Assembly: GCF_001625215.2 (NCBI RefSeq)
Contig: NC_030385.2
Coordinates: 39,085,598-39,149,597 of the forward strand
DNA: 64,000 nt
Direction of reading: 5' to 3'
DNA from: Daucus carota subsp. sativus
Taxonomy: Eukaryota; Streptophyta; Magnoliopsida; Apiales; Apiaceae
Numbering within the stretch: position 1 is the stretch's first letter; each line of letters opens with the position of its first letter. Position numbers and translations under genes: made by a program. This document shows, piece by piece, positions 1 to 12,515 of this stretch. The notes beneath the pieces were generated by a model that was not told the DNA's origin, searched no databases, and was given only the letters and a program-made list of their open reading frames with translations.

Positions 1-2476
1 TAAGGTAATTTGGGGATTCTAATCTATCAGAGAGCAAAAGTGATTGTGATGTACCGTCGTGGTGAAGTTATTAATATTCATTAAATACCGGTGATGTATT
101 ATCAATGTTCAACATACAATATATTTTTATACTTGAAAGGTGGAGTGTTTGTTCTGTCACTAACGGTGAATTCAGAGCCTCAAATACATATTTACTGCAG
201 AAAGAAGTGGTGAACGATAAAACTTTAATATGAATCAGATAACAAAGTGATATATGAAAATTATTTTACTATTATTCGAGTGTTTTCAAATTTATATAAA
301 TAATCTTTATATAAGATCATAACTGAGAATTAAGAGTAAAATCAGAATTTTATACCTTGGAAAGGTAAAAGACAACAACGTAAATATAATATTAATAACA
401 AATTTTGAATCGTAGCTGTTTAAAGAAGTAAAAAGGTAGCCCAATTATAAATATATTTCCTCCATATCAACCACCCCATCGATAATGGGCCGCTTTGACA
501 TCCAGCCCACATGTGCAGAAATGTCAAATCTGAAAAATAAATTTTGAATAGTTTTTATATTCAGGAGAGAAAATACGAGTAAATCTTTACTTAAACATGG
601 GCGCTGTTCCGTGTCAGGGCTGTTTTAAACATAATACTGGTTTTTAATTATTAGATGATAAATCTGACTACCTAGATTAAAATAAAACTAATTGTAATTA
701 TTGAAAATATAATTTGTTCTAAAATAAAATTCTTCTACGTTCAATGTTCTATTTGTATTGAATGTTGTGTATCTAACTCTTTTTCGAGTATTTTTTTTTC
801 AAATCTAATTTAAAAAAAATCGTAATACGATGATTAATCAGATTTTAATCATTCAGCGAGTTTTTTTAGCTTGACATACTAATGATAGTTTTATTATATT
901 TTAAAGTTCTATAAATATTCACTCGTTTATTTGATGAAAAGTTGGACCTCAAATTTATTTTAATATTACCTATTAAATTTTTCATCCAACGATTCAAATA
1001 TATGATCTTCCAGAAAAATAAGCACACCGCATGACACCAATATCTTCTTACATATCTTTATGAATTAGATAGCAAGTAGTTTTAGGGTCATTAATCTGAA
1101 TTGAATTATTAATATATATGAATGTTTTAATAGATGAATTATCTGAATGCTGAACGAATAATATTGTTTGATGAATAATATTCAAAATATATGAATAATA
1201 TATTATAAATATGATAATTTGTTTTCATAATCTTTTTTTATCCAAATTTGAATAAAATATATATCACTTGGTTTTTAATAAGATGAAAATTTATTTAGAC
1301 ATATATAAAAGAAATATTACACATATTATTATCCAAAATAATTATAAAATTAAAAATTTATATCGTTTATTATTATATTATTTTTAAATTTTTTTTGAAA
1401 ACTTATTATTTTCGGTTGATAGGAACCAAACTTGGGATAAAATCAACATATATAAAATATAGTAAACAAATAAAATATATTCTTACAAGATTGAAGTTGG
1501 CATACAGTAGTATAAGCTGGCGGTGAATGATTTTTTCACCGATTTTAGAGTGAGTGGGTCAGCAGTATATGAATAATTCAGAATATAAATATGGTTGCCA
1601 AACAATCTGAACTCGCATTAATCGGTAAGCTGGAATCGGTTCAGCCGTTGAGCAATGTTAAGCTCAAAACAAATGAGCGGAATCTCCTCTTTGGAATATA
1701 CTTGAGGCATGCACATCCCAAAAAAACTTGCCTATATACGGCTATACCCACATGTTCAAAAATCAAAGTTCCGTGATCAAATGGGCTTACACTGGCACTA
1801 GATTAAAGAAAAAAACCCCTCATTTTCATGTTTCGCTTTTGTTTACAGCCTAGCTGTTTTTTAAGTTAAAAATTAGATGGTTGTGCATGTAATTTGAATT
1901 TTTTTTCCAGTGCTTATTTCGAATGTGGATGGTATAAATAAAGAAGATGGGATTCTTCATTTTTTATGCGTGACAGATAAAACTTAACAGCTTATTATAA
2001 TCGTACACAAATTTACAATAGCACATTTTCATATGCGTAGCATATACAAATGGGATATAATTCATTTCAAAATGTGCATCAAATCCCTTAAAAATAATTT
2101 TTTTGTCATAGAAACTCTTACATTATTATTTTTATTGTAATGTCATTCAAATCAACCCAAGCTAAATCCTGTTTTGATAAAATTTAAAAAAAGAACTAAC
2201 TATGCCAAAGTTAACATATTAGACATGACATGACTGAAGTATAAATTAAAGATATTAATTAAAAGAGCGATTATTGATTTTCGAAAACGAATAAATATCA
2301 TAGAAAATTGCACAAAGATACTGGAAAACTGAACCTTCTTGATTTTCCTCACTTCGGGAAGAAATTATGTTATATAAATAAATAAAGTTCTCTTCAGTTT
2401 CTTAGAAATTTGAAGATACAATATATGCTATTTAAACGTGCGACAGTATATATATACACAATTCTAGTGTCCATGT
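1..2476. other. AT-rich intergenic sequence, no gene seen
   Basis: No open reading frame here has recognisable motifs, splice structure or a homologous neighbour. The longest frame (1591-1776, 61 codons) has no recognisable domain and no nearby partner exon. The sequence is AT-rich with short homopolymers. Confidence 0.6.
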
Positions 2477-2478
2477 TA

Positions 2479-2759
2479 CTCCCTCCGTCCCTTCCATTTC
2501 TTTACACTTTCCTTTTTGGGGTGTCCCATCCAATTCTTAACATTTCAAAACTTACCAAATATAGTCAATGGGTCCCACCACTTCTCCACTTTTCTTTCCT
2601 TTTCACACTACTTTTACTCCACTATCCTAATTTTATACATTAAAAATCAACGGGTCCCACCACTTCACCTACTTTTCTTTCTCTTTTCCACTGCTTTATA
2701 CATATTTCTTAACCTCCGTGCCCAACCCATTTGATAAGAAATGGGAGGGACGGAGGGAG
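2479..2759. mobile_element. Stowaway-like MITE, copy 1
   Basis: The element starts CTCCCTCCGTCCC and ends with the inverted form GGGACGGAGGGAG, and is flanked by TA at 2477-2478 and 2760-2761. TA duplications and these termini are typical of Stowaway (Tc1/mariner-derived) MITEs. It has no coding capacity. Its interior (GGGTCCCACCACTT motifs, CTCCGTG near one end) is shared with the copies at 10464 and 11343, so these belong to one local family. Confidence 0.85.
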
Positions 2760-3142
2760 TAGAAAATTTGTCGCCAGAGCATATAAAGTATAAACCTCAA
2801 TCACCGGTCTTTAAGGTCAAGTCTCTTCATACTACACTGAAGTTTGAAGATCAAGATGCATACATGTAGCGGTTCATGCATGTACTTAGCCTTTCTCCTT
2901 CACACACGTAGCTTTCATATCAAATACACTCACGTTTCTCTTTGCACTCTTACTACAGAAAAGAGATTATTCATTATAGTAAAGTAGTTGCATAGAGTGT
3001 TCAAATCTTACAGATGACTAAGTCATGCACAACAAATTCGAATTCTACGAACTTTGATTGATGCTCAATATTACACATATCTAACATAATTACAGCGCCA
3101 ATCAAATGTGAAAAATTAACAATTTTATCTATTATATATTTA

Positions 3143-3481
3143 TGCAATGCGTCTCAGTAGAGTCACAGGGCAAGTGCTGACTTACTCAAGAAAGAATACA
3201 AAGAAGGGTAAAACAGACTTTGGTGCAGCACAGGTGGTTGAAAGTCAAACACAACAAGGCCAGGGGCATAGTCGTAATCTCAGCCTAATGGACAGTACTA
3301 GTATTGGGGAAAAGGGGGAGAAAGGAGCATCAGATTTGTGTGTGCTAAATTAGGTCAAGGAGAGTCGGGCCTCTCGAAAGTTCCGAACTATCGCTACATT
3401 TTCTTATTGTTTGCTTGTTTGTAATCGTTCAGTACTGATGTTGGGTGTTTTAATCAATTGGAATCTAGTCTGTGCATTCCA
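3143..3481 (+). repeat. Left LTR of the chromovirus
   Basis: 339 bp, TG...CA. It aligns along its whole length with 8277-8616. Differences include T/C near position 11, two G/A changes, and changes in the T-run and in the last 40 bp. It should contain the element's promoter. The short frame within it is the same reading frame that extends the polyprotein into the right LTR. Confidence 0.95.
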
Positions 3482-3484
3482 AAT

Positions 3485-3496
3485 TGGTATCAGAGC
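3485..3496 (+). promoter_or_regulatory. Primer binding site (initiator tRNA-Met)
   Basis: TGGTATCAGAGC lies 3 bases after the left LTR. It is the standard plant retrotransposon PBS complementary to the 3' end of initiator tRNA-Met, where reverse transcription is primed. Confidence 0.93.
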
Positions 3497-3505
3497 GCTC
3501 GATCG

Positions 3506-6500
3506 ATGGGGCCACCGACTGTTACGCAACGAGTGGACACCCTCGAAGAGAAGGTATTAGATCTGGACGAAACCTTGAAAGAGATGGTATCCCAGACTGT
3601 TGGCAAGGCGATGGACGCGATGCGCCATTCCTTAACAGAGGTTTTGCTCGAGGGTCAGAGTTTGGCAGTGAAGAAGATGGGGGCTGAGTTTGAAGCCCTT
3701 ACTGGGCGTTTGGAGGGACGGGTGAATCGCAGTCGTGAGCATCATGAGACGTTGATTAATACGATGAGAAACGACCAGCTGAAATTTCAGGCTGATGTTC
3801 GTTCCACTCTTGAGAAGCTTGATGCCAGTGCACATCGTTCCGATCCGTTAGTGAGTCCTGTTAACTCGGCGTTAGGTGGTGGTGGTGGTGACAACGGGGG
3901 TCGATTTCAGACTCGTGATGGCGTGGGGGGTTCCAATGGCGGTAGATCCCCAGTTGGGGGGCATGGTTTGGGTCCGGGACCGGGTAATTGGCGGTATAGG
4001 AAATTGGACATGCCGGTTTTTGACGGATCTGACCCGGATGGGTGGATCCTCCGTGTTGAAAGATATTTTGCTTTTTATCGCCTCACCGAGGACGAGATGC
4101 TGGAGGCTGTTGTGGTAGCAATGGAGGGGGATGCCCTGAGATGGTTGCAATGGGAACATAAGAGGCATCCAATACGCCGATGGGCTGATCTGAAACGTTT
4201 TGTGCTCCGCCAGTTCAGGTCCAGCAGTGGTGGGTCTTTGTATGAACAGTGGCTGTCCACTGCCCAAACAGCTACTGTCCACGACTATCGTCGTTCTTTT
4301 ATTGAGACATCAGCACCATTGGAGGGTCTCTCAGAGGACATTTTAATGGGCCATTTCATTAATGGACTCAAGGAGGAAATTCGCGCGGAGGTGCGTCTAT
4401 TAAACCCCATGTGTTTAGAACAAGCTATGGAACAGGCTATAAGGGTTGAAGAGAAATTGAAGGTGACTGGCCAACGCAAATTTTGGGGTGTTGCGAAATC
4501 GAGGGTGTTTTCTACTACCAGCCGAGGTGGTTCGTCTGTGGGTCAGTATTCAATTTCATCACCTGGCAGTTCACCTGGTAGTAAACACTGGGAGCTGCAA
4601 TCCACGGATTCACAGGCTTCAACCCAATCTACGGTTGCCTCTAGTCCACGTTCACAGACAGGCGGTGATGTGAGGCGCCTCACAGAGAGGGAATTACAGG
4701 AAAAGAGGGCAAATGGATTATGTTATAGATGTGATGCTAAGTGGTCTGTGGGGCATAGATGCAAGAAAAAGGAGCTGAGTGTGATGCTCATTATGGAGGA
4801 CGAAGGTGAACTGGATAGCACGGACAGTGATGTGCCTCTCTCACCTACTGAAGAGGTAATTTCTGAAGTATCACTTAATTCAGTAGTTGGTATTTCGAAT
4901 CCAAAAACAATGAAGTTGAAGGGATTGATTGGTAATCATGAGGTGGTTGTTATGGTCGACCCTGGAGCGACTCATAACTTCATATCGTTGGAAACGGTGG
5001 CAGCTACTGGTATTCGGGTGGAGAATTCGATGGGGTTCGGTGTTTCACTAGGTAATGGAGATGCAATAAAAGGGGAAGGGCTGTGTAAGGATGTGACTGT
5101 TCACCTTGACGGGGGCTTAGAGGTGACTGCTGATTTTTTACCTCTCAAGTTAGGTAGCACTGATGTAATATTGGGTATTGCTTGGTTGAAGAGGTTGGGG
5201 ACAGTGTTGACTGATTGGAAGGCTCAAGTGATGAGATTCGAGTGGAACGGAGAGCCAGTGACGTTGAAAGGTGATCCGTCCCTGGTGCATTCACAGGTGA
5301 CTTTAAAGGCAATGAGGCGGTTGTTAAGGAAGCCGTGTTTGAGTTTCTGGGTTGAATGTTATAGGGTGGAAGTCGACCACGAGTTCGCCAAGGGGTTACC
5401 TGAGCAGCCAAAGAAGACACCTGGTTTTGTGAAGGGGCTGTTGGAGCAATATTCACAGATTTTTTACATACATACGGGTCTGCCTCCTACCCGAAGTCAT
5501 GACCATGCTATTGTCCTTAAGGAAGGAAGCAATCCTATTATTGTACGGCCGTATAGGTACCCACAAGTGCAGAAAAATGAAATTGAGAAGATGATAGCTG
5601 AGATGTTGAGTGCAGGTATCATTAAACCGTCCACTAGTCCCTTTTCTAGTCCTGTATTGTTGGTAAAGAAAAAAGACGGTTCCTGGCGGTTTTGCGTTGA
5701 TTACCGTGCTTTAAACAAGGAGACGGTGGCTGATAAATATCCGATACCGATGATTGATGAGTTGTTGGACGAACTTCATGGGGCAACAATTTTCTCGAAG
5801 TTGGATCTTCGTTCGGGTTATCATCAGATATTAGTAAGGCCAGAAGATACGGCTAAGACAACTTTTCGGACTTCGGATGGGCACTATGAATTTCTTGTTA
5901 TGCCATTTGGATTGAAGAACGCCCCTGCTACTTTCCAATCCTTAATGAATGAGATTTTTCGGCCTTATTTGCGAAAGTTTGTGCTCGTATTTTTTGACGA
6001 TATTTTAATCTATAGTGCCACCCCAGCAGAGCATCTGACACATTTACAGGAGGTGTTGGGCGTGCTTGCTAAAAATACTTTATTCGCCAACTTGAAGAAG
6101 TGTGAGTTTGCACAGCCGGTAATTGGCTATTTAGGCCATGTTATTTCGAAGGATGGCGTAGCTGTTGATCTGGACAAGGCAGCAGCGATGATAGAATGGC
6201 CTTCTCCTCGCAATCTACGTGATTTAAGGGGATTTTTGGGTTTGACAGGGTATTACAGGAAGTTCGTGGCCGGCTATGCCACCATTGAACACCCATTGAC
6301 ACTCTAGTTAAGGAAGGATAATTTTCACTGGTGTGAGGCAGCTGAGGAAGCTTTTGTGAATTTGAAGAGAGCTATGTCAAGTCCCCCTGTTTGGCTGTTT
6401 TGGCTATGCCAGACATTAACCAGCCTTTCGTTATCGAGGCTGATGCCTCTGGTTTTGGAGTTGGAGCCGTCTTGATGCAACAGGGGAGGCCAGTCGCCTA

Positions 6501-8487
6501 TTTCAGTAAATTATTGGGTGTACGCGCTCAACAAAAGTCAATATATGAAAAGGAGCTCATTGCAATTTGTTTGGCTATTCTGAAGTGGAAACCATACCTC
6601 CTTGGGAGACATTTCATAGTCCGGTCAGACCAACAGAGTTTGCGTTTTCTAATGGAGCAGAGGGAAGTGAATCACGAGTATCAAAAGTGGGTGACTAAAC
6701 TTTTGGGGTTTAATTTTGAAATTCAGTACAAAACTGGTGCTTCGAACAAGGTTGCCGACGCGTTATCACGCAAGCAGACTGGAACTGTGGCTTTGAATGC
6801 TTTAGTTACGTCCCCAGTAGTGTCTTGGGAGGAACTGGACAAGGAGATTTCACAAGATATTTTTCTCCAGCGTCTACGAAATGAGATGCAGAGCCCAGAC
6901 CGAAGTGAGTCGCATTTTTGCATCACAGACAACAGAGTGTTGTACAAGGGGCGATGTGTCATTCCCCGTTCTTCGAAGTTTTGTTCTATATTGCTACATG
7001 AATACCATAGTTCAGCTGTGGGTGGTCACGCCGGGGAATTGAAAACATACATGCGTCTTGCTACTGATTGGTACTGGCAGGGTATGAGACGTGATGTGGC
7101 GGAGTTTGTGAAAAGTTGTGTGGTATGTTAGGAGCAAAAGTACTCCCAGCGTTCCCCGGCAAGTTTGCTTCAACCACTTCCAATTCCGAATCAAGTTTGG
7201 GAAGATATCTCTATGGACTTCATTGAAGGGCTGCCGACATCTCAAGGTGTTAATGTGATTCTTGTGGTTGTGGATCGTTTCACTAAATATGCGCACTTTA
7301 TAGGGCTTAAACACCCATTGGACGCTTTCAAAGTTGCAGCAGCTTTTACTAAGGAAGTCGTCAGATTACATGGGTTCCCTAAGTCTATTGTTTCTGATCG
7401 GGATCGAGTGTTCCTTAGTACATTCTGGCGTGAGTTGTTCAGGTTGCATAGGACTGAACTCAAGCGTAGCACCTCGTATCACCCACAAACAGACGGGCAG
7501 TCGGAATTGGTCAATAAATGGTTGGAATGTTACCTGCGTTGTTTCATTGGGGGGCAGCCAATGGCTTGGGCTAGATGGTTGCATTGGACGGAATTTTCGT
7601 ACAACACATCCCCACATGTGTCTACAAAAGTTAGTCCTTTTAAGGCAGTTTATGGGCGGGATCCTCCACACTTAGCTAGGATTCCCAGAGGTCAGACTCA
7701 AGTCTGCAGTTTGGAGGAAAGTTTGTAGGAACGGGATGCGATTTTGGATGAGCTCCGTTTTAATCTGATTCGAGCACAGCAAGTAATGAAAGTGTCTGCT
7801 GATCGAAAGAGGAGGGAGGAGGAGTTTAAGGAAGGGGACCTGGTATTCCTAAAGTTACAGCCTTATCGACAGCAGTCGCTTGCTCGGCGTCCATTTAAGA
7901 AGTTATCAGCCAGATATTATGGGCCGTATAAGGTACTTCAGCGTATTGGCAAGGTGGCTTATCGCCTTCAACTGCCACAGTCGTCCAGGATTCATTCGGT
8001 GTTCCATGTATCTCAGTTAAAACGCGCCATTGGCACTGCACATGTTTCATCTGAACTTCCGCCTCAGTTGTCCACTACCTTGGAGTTAGTAGTGCAGCCG
8101 GAATCTCTGCTAGAAGTAAGACAAGTGAAGGTCGGTAACAATTATCGCAAGGAGGTACTAATTAAATGGAAGCATCTGCCATCTTTTGAGGCCACCTGGG
8201 AAGATGCTCAGTTGTTGAACAATCAGTTTCCAACCTTCCACCTTGAGGGCAAGGTGAGTCTTTGGGAGGGGGGTATTGCAATGCGTCCCAGTAGAGTCAC
8301 AGGGCAAGTGCTGACTTACTCAAGAAAGAATACAAAGAAGGGTAAAACAGACTTTGGTGCAGCACAAGTGGTTGAAAGTCAAACACAACAAGGCCAGGGG
8401 CATAGTCGTAATCTCAGCCTAATGGACAGTACTAATATTGGGGAAAAGGGGGAGAAAGGAGCATCTGATTTGTGTGTGCTAAATTAG
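3506..8487 (+). pseudogene. Gag-pol polyprotein with chromodomain, disabled
   Basis: The likely start is ATG 3506, just after the PBS. The domains in order are: coiled gag N-terminus; retrotransposon gag core (about 4000-4480); a zinc knuckle with Cys-x2-Cys then Gly-His-x-Cys (about 4718-4765); aspartic protease with DPGATHNF (about 4945-4985); reverse transcriptase with FFDDIL (about 5530-6240); RNase H (from about 6395); integrase with an HHCC-type zinc region and a D,D-E core (about 6990-7700); and a chromodomain (about 8090-8250). The frame breaks at TAG 6305, an 8-bp duplication (TTTGGCTG) near 6390, TAG 7129 and TAG 7726. Each stop stands where a CAG codon is expected. The last frame reads into the right LTR and stops at 8487. 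It is not expected to give a full polyprotein. Confidence 0.93.
8264..8273 (+). promoter_or_regulatory. Polypurine tract
   Basis: GGGAGGGGGG lies 3 bases before the right LTR, in the position used to prime plus-strand synthesis in LTR retrotransposons. Confidence 0.88.
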
Positions 8488-8616
8488 GTCAAGGAGAGTC
8501 GGGCCTCTCGAAAGTTCCGAACTATCGCTACATTTTTTTTATTGTTTGCTTGTTTGTAATCGTTCAGTACTGTTGTTGGGTGTTTTAATAAATAGGAATC
8601 TAGTCTGTGCATTCCA
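8277..8616 (+). repeat. Right LTR of the chromovirus
   Basis: 340 bp, TG...CA, about 97.6% identical to the left LTR. It is followed directly by the target duplication ATTTA. It should supply the polyadenylation signal for the element transcript. Confidence 0.95.
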
Positions 8617-8621
8617 ATTTA

Positions 8622-9557
8622 TTTTTATGCAAGAATTAGGCAAAATATCTATTAAGTCTAATTTAATTCAGAATGAATAATATTTTTTCACTTCTGAACA
8701 TTTTAAAAGTTCAATCTAATTATGAATTCAATTCATAATTATATAGAGCCCGCAGGATATAACTGTCTACGAGAAACATGTTAAGATATTCACAAATAAC
8801 TTGAATTAGTTCACATCAATGATAGTCGCATGTATATAGTATGCTACTATACTGTATGCTACATGACTACATCAAAGTCCATGAACTAACAACGACCATG
8901 AACTAGTAGTCTAAAAATTGCGCTTAATTTTAAGTTATATGCATCGATGACCATGGCAAATTAAGCATATAAAAACATATATGTCACTTTTTTCGCATAT
9001 TGTGCATGCAATTAATTAGCTGTAAATCTCGCAAGATTTATAGGATGGAAGTCAAGTCGGTTTCTAAAGATATAAAAATCTGATATTGTCGCCTAACTAG
9101 AGTTGATGAACAAAGAATGGCGGTATCTATCTACCAATTGTCAACTTTACAGTTGGCTACCTTGTAAAAGGACCATGTTGACACAAGTATTCAACAATGT
9201 GAAACCATTACTTATCCCTTATTCATTCATCATGGGCCCATCTAATTTCGTTTTCATCTTGAATATTTGGAATAAGATCTTATTGGATGAGCTCACTATG
9301 CTTACCAAAGAAAATATTAGGCGATTCACTAAAGTGAAATGTTTCTTTTTGCAAATTAAATGTGAATAATATAGTCTTAAATTGATATACCATCACTTTA
9401 GGTGAGCTCTTTACTTTTATGATTGATCGGTTATTTAATATTTTTAAGATAAGTATGATTCTTTTATTTAAAAGAATATGTATACACCAATATTTTATAA
9501 TTAATTATGATCAAATATACGACACACACGTATGCATATGTACTACGTGCATACAGT
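8622..9557. other. Intergenic sequence, upstream region of the 9651 gene
   Basis: I see no domain-bearing reading frame here. The frame at 9103-9369 has no recognisable motif. The part closest to 9560 presumably holds the promoter of the small gene at 9651. Confidence 0.5.
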
Positions 9558-9559
9558 AT

Positions 9560-9567
9560 TATATAAA
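9560..9567 (+). promoter_or_regulatory. TATA box of the small gene at 9651
   Basis: TATATAAA lies 91 bp upstream of the ATG. With a usual TATA-to-start distance of about 30 bp, the 5' UTR would be about 55-60 nt. The paralogous gene at 24069 has a TATA box in a similar place. Confidence 0.6.
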
Positions 9568-9650
9568 CAACCCCTTGTCCAACTCAAGACATACTATTTC
9601 CTTATCCTTTCCTCTACACAAAGTCTTGCTTATTAGCTCAAGATCACCAA

Positions 9651-9863
9651 ATGGAACTCAGCTCTGCAACTCCATCAAACAACAAAAAGAAACAGTTTCC
9701 TCCGAAGAGAGGTCAAATCAAGGAAGATATACTCAAGAGCTTTGCAACAAGCCTATCCAATTTGGCCTCAAAAGCAGGGGAAGTGGTGAGCAAGATCAAA
9801 CAAGGCAGCACAAGCTCTGCAGCCGCAAGCCCGCCTTCAAGCTCGTATAACTCAGATGACTGA
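9651..9863 (+). CDS. Small intronless protein of about 70 aa, paralogue of 24069-24272
   Basis: 70 codons from ATG 9651 to TGA 9863. The N-terminus is Ser/Lys-rich, followed by a conserved core PPKRGQIK, then a predicted amphipathic helix (I..S.A......A.KAGE...K.KQ), then a Ser-rich tail ending in Asp-Asp. I see no signal peptide or membrane segment. The same core, in the same order and spacing, occurs in the protein at 24069, so this is very likely a real gene and not a chance frame. It may belong to an angiosperm family of small proteins of unknown function; I cannot assign a biochemical role. A TATA box lies 91 bp upstream. An overlapping longer frame (9419-9850) is a shadow with no conserved core. 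Confidence 0.75.
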   Translation: MELSSATPSNNKKKQFPPKRGQIKEDILKSFATSLSNLASKAGEVVSKIKQGSTSSAAASPPSSSYNSDD

Positions 9864-10463
9864 GTCTTTAGTAGCCCTGAGAGAGTCAAGCTCATATTCT
9901 GGTCAAGCCATCTTTCTGTTCTTTGTTTGAGTTGCATGTACAAGAAATTATGGAGAATGTTTTTTCAGTTTCTCCCGTTCTTGTTTATTATCGGGGTGAT
10001 GTTTAATTTAATGTACTTGTTTTGTGATTTTCCCATCATTGTGGTCACTCTGCTATTTTTTGATTGCAGATGACTATTTTGAGTGTTTTAAAATTTGGTT
10101 TCAATTGGTGCACTTGTAAGTTGTAAGTCTCGCCGGAGATAGTTTTTTTTCCGATGATTATGGTGATATAATAAAAATAATTACTCATTTCTTCAAAGTT
10201 TATCGATTCATAAAATTCGAAGGACGAAATGTGTGGGGCATCGTGCATGTGATATTCTCATATGTTACCTCGTAAAATCTGGATTTCGCACTCTTTTTTT
10301 TTGAATACTGTAATGGATTTCGTACTTAAAAGAGCATTGGGATTTGCTCAGAAAACTGTCAGGTAGTGACAAATTATTGATAATTACAGAAAGTTCCATA
10401 CACTTCAATAATGAATTATTAGTACGTATTAATAAAGTTAAAACATATATTTAGATAGTGATA

Positions 10464-10775
10464 CTCCCTCCATCCCAGTCAATTCTATACAGTTTCCTTT
10501 TTGGTCCGTCCCATGATTTCTATACATTCCAAAAATAGTAACTTTTAATAATATAAAACACTATTACACCTACTACTTTCTTCCACTATCTTCATTCTAT
10601 AATAATATAAACACTATTACACCCACTACTTTCCTCCACTATCTCAAATCTATCCTTAAATATAAATGGGTCCCACCACTTTACCCATTTTTTCTCTAAC
10701 TTTACCCACTTTTTACACTTTTTCTTGGTCTCCGTGTCCAAACCATTTGTATATAAATCACTGGGACGGAGGGAG
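10464..10775. mobile_element. Stowaway-like MITE, copy 2
   Basis: Starts CTCCCTCCATCCC and ends GGGACGGAGGGAG, with TA on both sides (10462-10463 and 10776-10777). It is the uninterrupted relative of the element at 11343-12515. It contains an internal duplication in which AACACTATTACACC...ACTACTTTC occurs twice. Confidence 0.85.
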
Positions 10776-11106
10776 TACATATTTAGCTAAATAACAAAGT
10801 TTTAGCCGGAACGTCATATTTTAGAAGTACAATTTGCCATCTTTAACGTATCTCTTCTGAAAATATTTATACTGTATATAGCATTCAATTTATTTAGCAA
10901 TCATTCTCGTATACATCTCTGCTCCTGGCCAATTCTAGATAACATTAAACATATTTGATAGAGTATAACTATAAGAGTTAAAAAATTAAAAAAAATACAT
11001 ATACGTCAAATATCCTATATTTTTATAAATCTCAAAATTCATCTATCAAACTATCAGTTTATGATAAAAATTGAATTCAACTTTATATCCAATAAGGAAA
11101 ATGCTT

Positions 11107-11264
11107 GGTGCACATAATTGTGTACAAAAACATGTACATAATGACATGTGACGGATTTTAATTGGATGGCCCCCCTGCATTTACACCAACCACCCCAATT
11201 AAAACCCACCACATCACTTGCCACATCATTATGTACAAATTTTCTGTACACAATTATGTGCACC
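11107..11264. mobile_element. Short MITE with long terminal inverted repeats
   Basis: GGTGCACATAATTGTGTACA at the left end is repeated in inverse at the right end. The inverted similarity continues inward through GTACATAATGA, so most of the 158 bp can fold on itself. It has no coding capacity. I could not define a clear target duplication, so the superfamily is open. Confidence 0.65.
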
Positions 11265-11342
11265 TAGCACTACTCATCCAATAAATTTATTGGTTGGGAC
11301 TCGGGGGAGTGAGCGAAGCTTAAGATTCTATAATTTTTAATA

Positions 11343-12515
11343 CTCCCTCCGTCCCAGTCATTTGTATACAAATGGCTGGGACACGGAGACCAAGAAACTG
11401 GGTAAGAAATGAGTAAAGTTGGATGAAAAGTGGGTATAGTGGTGGGACCCATTTATATTTAATAATAAATTTGAGACAGTGGAGGAAAGTAGTGGGTGTA
11501 ATAGTGTTTAGAGGTCGTTTGGTTGACAGTAAATTATGAGGGTATTTAAAATACCTGGGAAGTAAGGATCCACCTAATTGTTTGGTTTACCAAAAACACG
11601 TGAAGTTTAAGTTGCTGGGAACTTCTAGTAGCTGTAAAACATAGGAAGTCACTTACCCACTCTCCCCTCGTTAACTCACACATCCAACACTTACCCACTC
11701 TCCCCTCGTTAACTCACACTTCCAACATTTTTGTAAAGTTAATGTTTGTACAATATGCTAGTAACAATATATAAAATATTCTACTATATATATTAATACA
11801 TATATAAAAGATTATTATTGTTTTTATATTATTATTATTATTATATGTAACTCAAAATATTATTGCTAAATTATTTTTCTTTATTAAAACATTGAATATG
11901 TTATTTTAATTCAATTAAAAATATTGAGAAAATAATAATGTATTAATAATATTATTTTGTCAAAATTTTATAAATATAATCTAATCTATGGTTAGGAATA
12001 AGTTTGAATAATTAATTTATTTAATAACTTTATATACAAATTTTATATAAAATAAAAAAATGATTCTATTAAAAAAAATTCATTGTGTAATTGTCAATAT
12101 GTAATATTTTTATCGCCAAATAATTTTGGATTTATTTTTAAAATACATATAATTATGTATAATTATTATTTTTATCAAAAAATAATATTTATCATTTAGT
12201 TATAATAAAAGATATTATAATTATTAAATTATATCATCTTTAAAATACAAAAAAACAATATGAGAGAAGTATAATACCTCACGTGTCAACCAAACAATTT
12301 TATGGTACTTCCCTGGTATTTAACAAAGATAGGAAGTAGATATTACTGTAGGAATTTATTTCCCTGATACCAAACAAGCACTTATATTATTATAGAACGG
12401 AGATAGTGGAAGAAAGTAGTTGGTGTAATGATGTTTTATATTATAAAAGTTTACTACTTTTGGCATGTATACAATTGATGGGACGTCCCAAAAAAATTCA
12501 TTGGGACGGAGGGAG
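11343..12515. mobile_element. Stowaway-like MITE, copy 3, interrupted by another MITE
   Basis: Termini CTCCCTCCGTCCC and GGGACGGAGGGAG are flanked by TA (11341-11342 and 12516-12517). Removing 11511-12381 plus one TTA joins ...AGTGTTTA to TATTATTATAG..., matching the reverse complement of copy 2. The element was therefore intact before the second insertion. Its orientation is opposite to copies 1 and 2. Confidence 0.85.
11511..12381. mobile_element. PIF/Harbinger (Tourist)-like MITE nested in the Stowaway copy
   Basis: Begins GAGGTCGTTTGGTTGACAG and ends ...ACCAAACAAGCAC. The two ends are imperfect inverted repeats, and further inverted similarity (CTGGGAAGTA...TACTTCCCTGG) lies inside. It is flanked by TTA (11508-11510 and 12382-12384), the Harbinger target site. 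871 bp, AT-rich interior, no coding frame. Confidence 0.72.

Larger units (their letters stand above)
3143..8616 (+). mobile_element. Ty3/gypsy chromovirus LTR retrotransposon, complete but decayed
   Basis: Two near-identical LTRs (3143-3481 and 8277-8616) begin TGCAATGCG and end GCATTCCA. A perfect 5-bp target duplication, ATTTA, flanks the element at 3138-3142 and 8617-8621. A primer binding site matching initiator tRNA-Met follows the left LTR, and a polypurine tract precedes the right LTR. The internal region encodes gag, protease, reverse transcriptase, RNase H, integrase and a C-terminal chromodomain in that order, which defines a chromovirus. The LTRs differ by 8 substitutions and one 1-bp indel, so the insertion is fairly recent. 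Three in-frame stops and one frameshift mean it is not autonomous now. Confidence 0.96.

Noticed and set aside
3147-3353. 68-codon frame as a gene
   Set aside because: It is part of the left LTR; the same sequence recurs in the right LTR.
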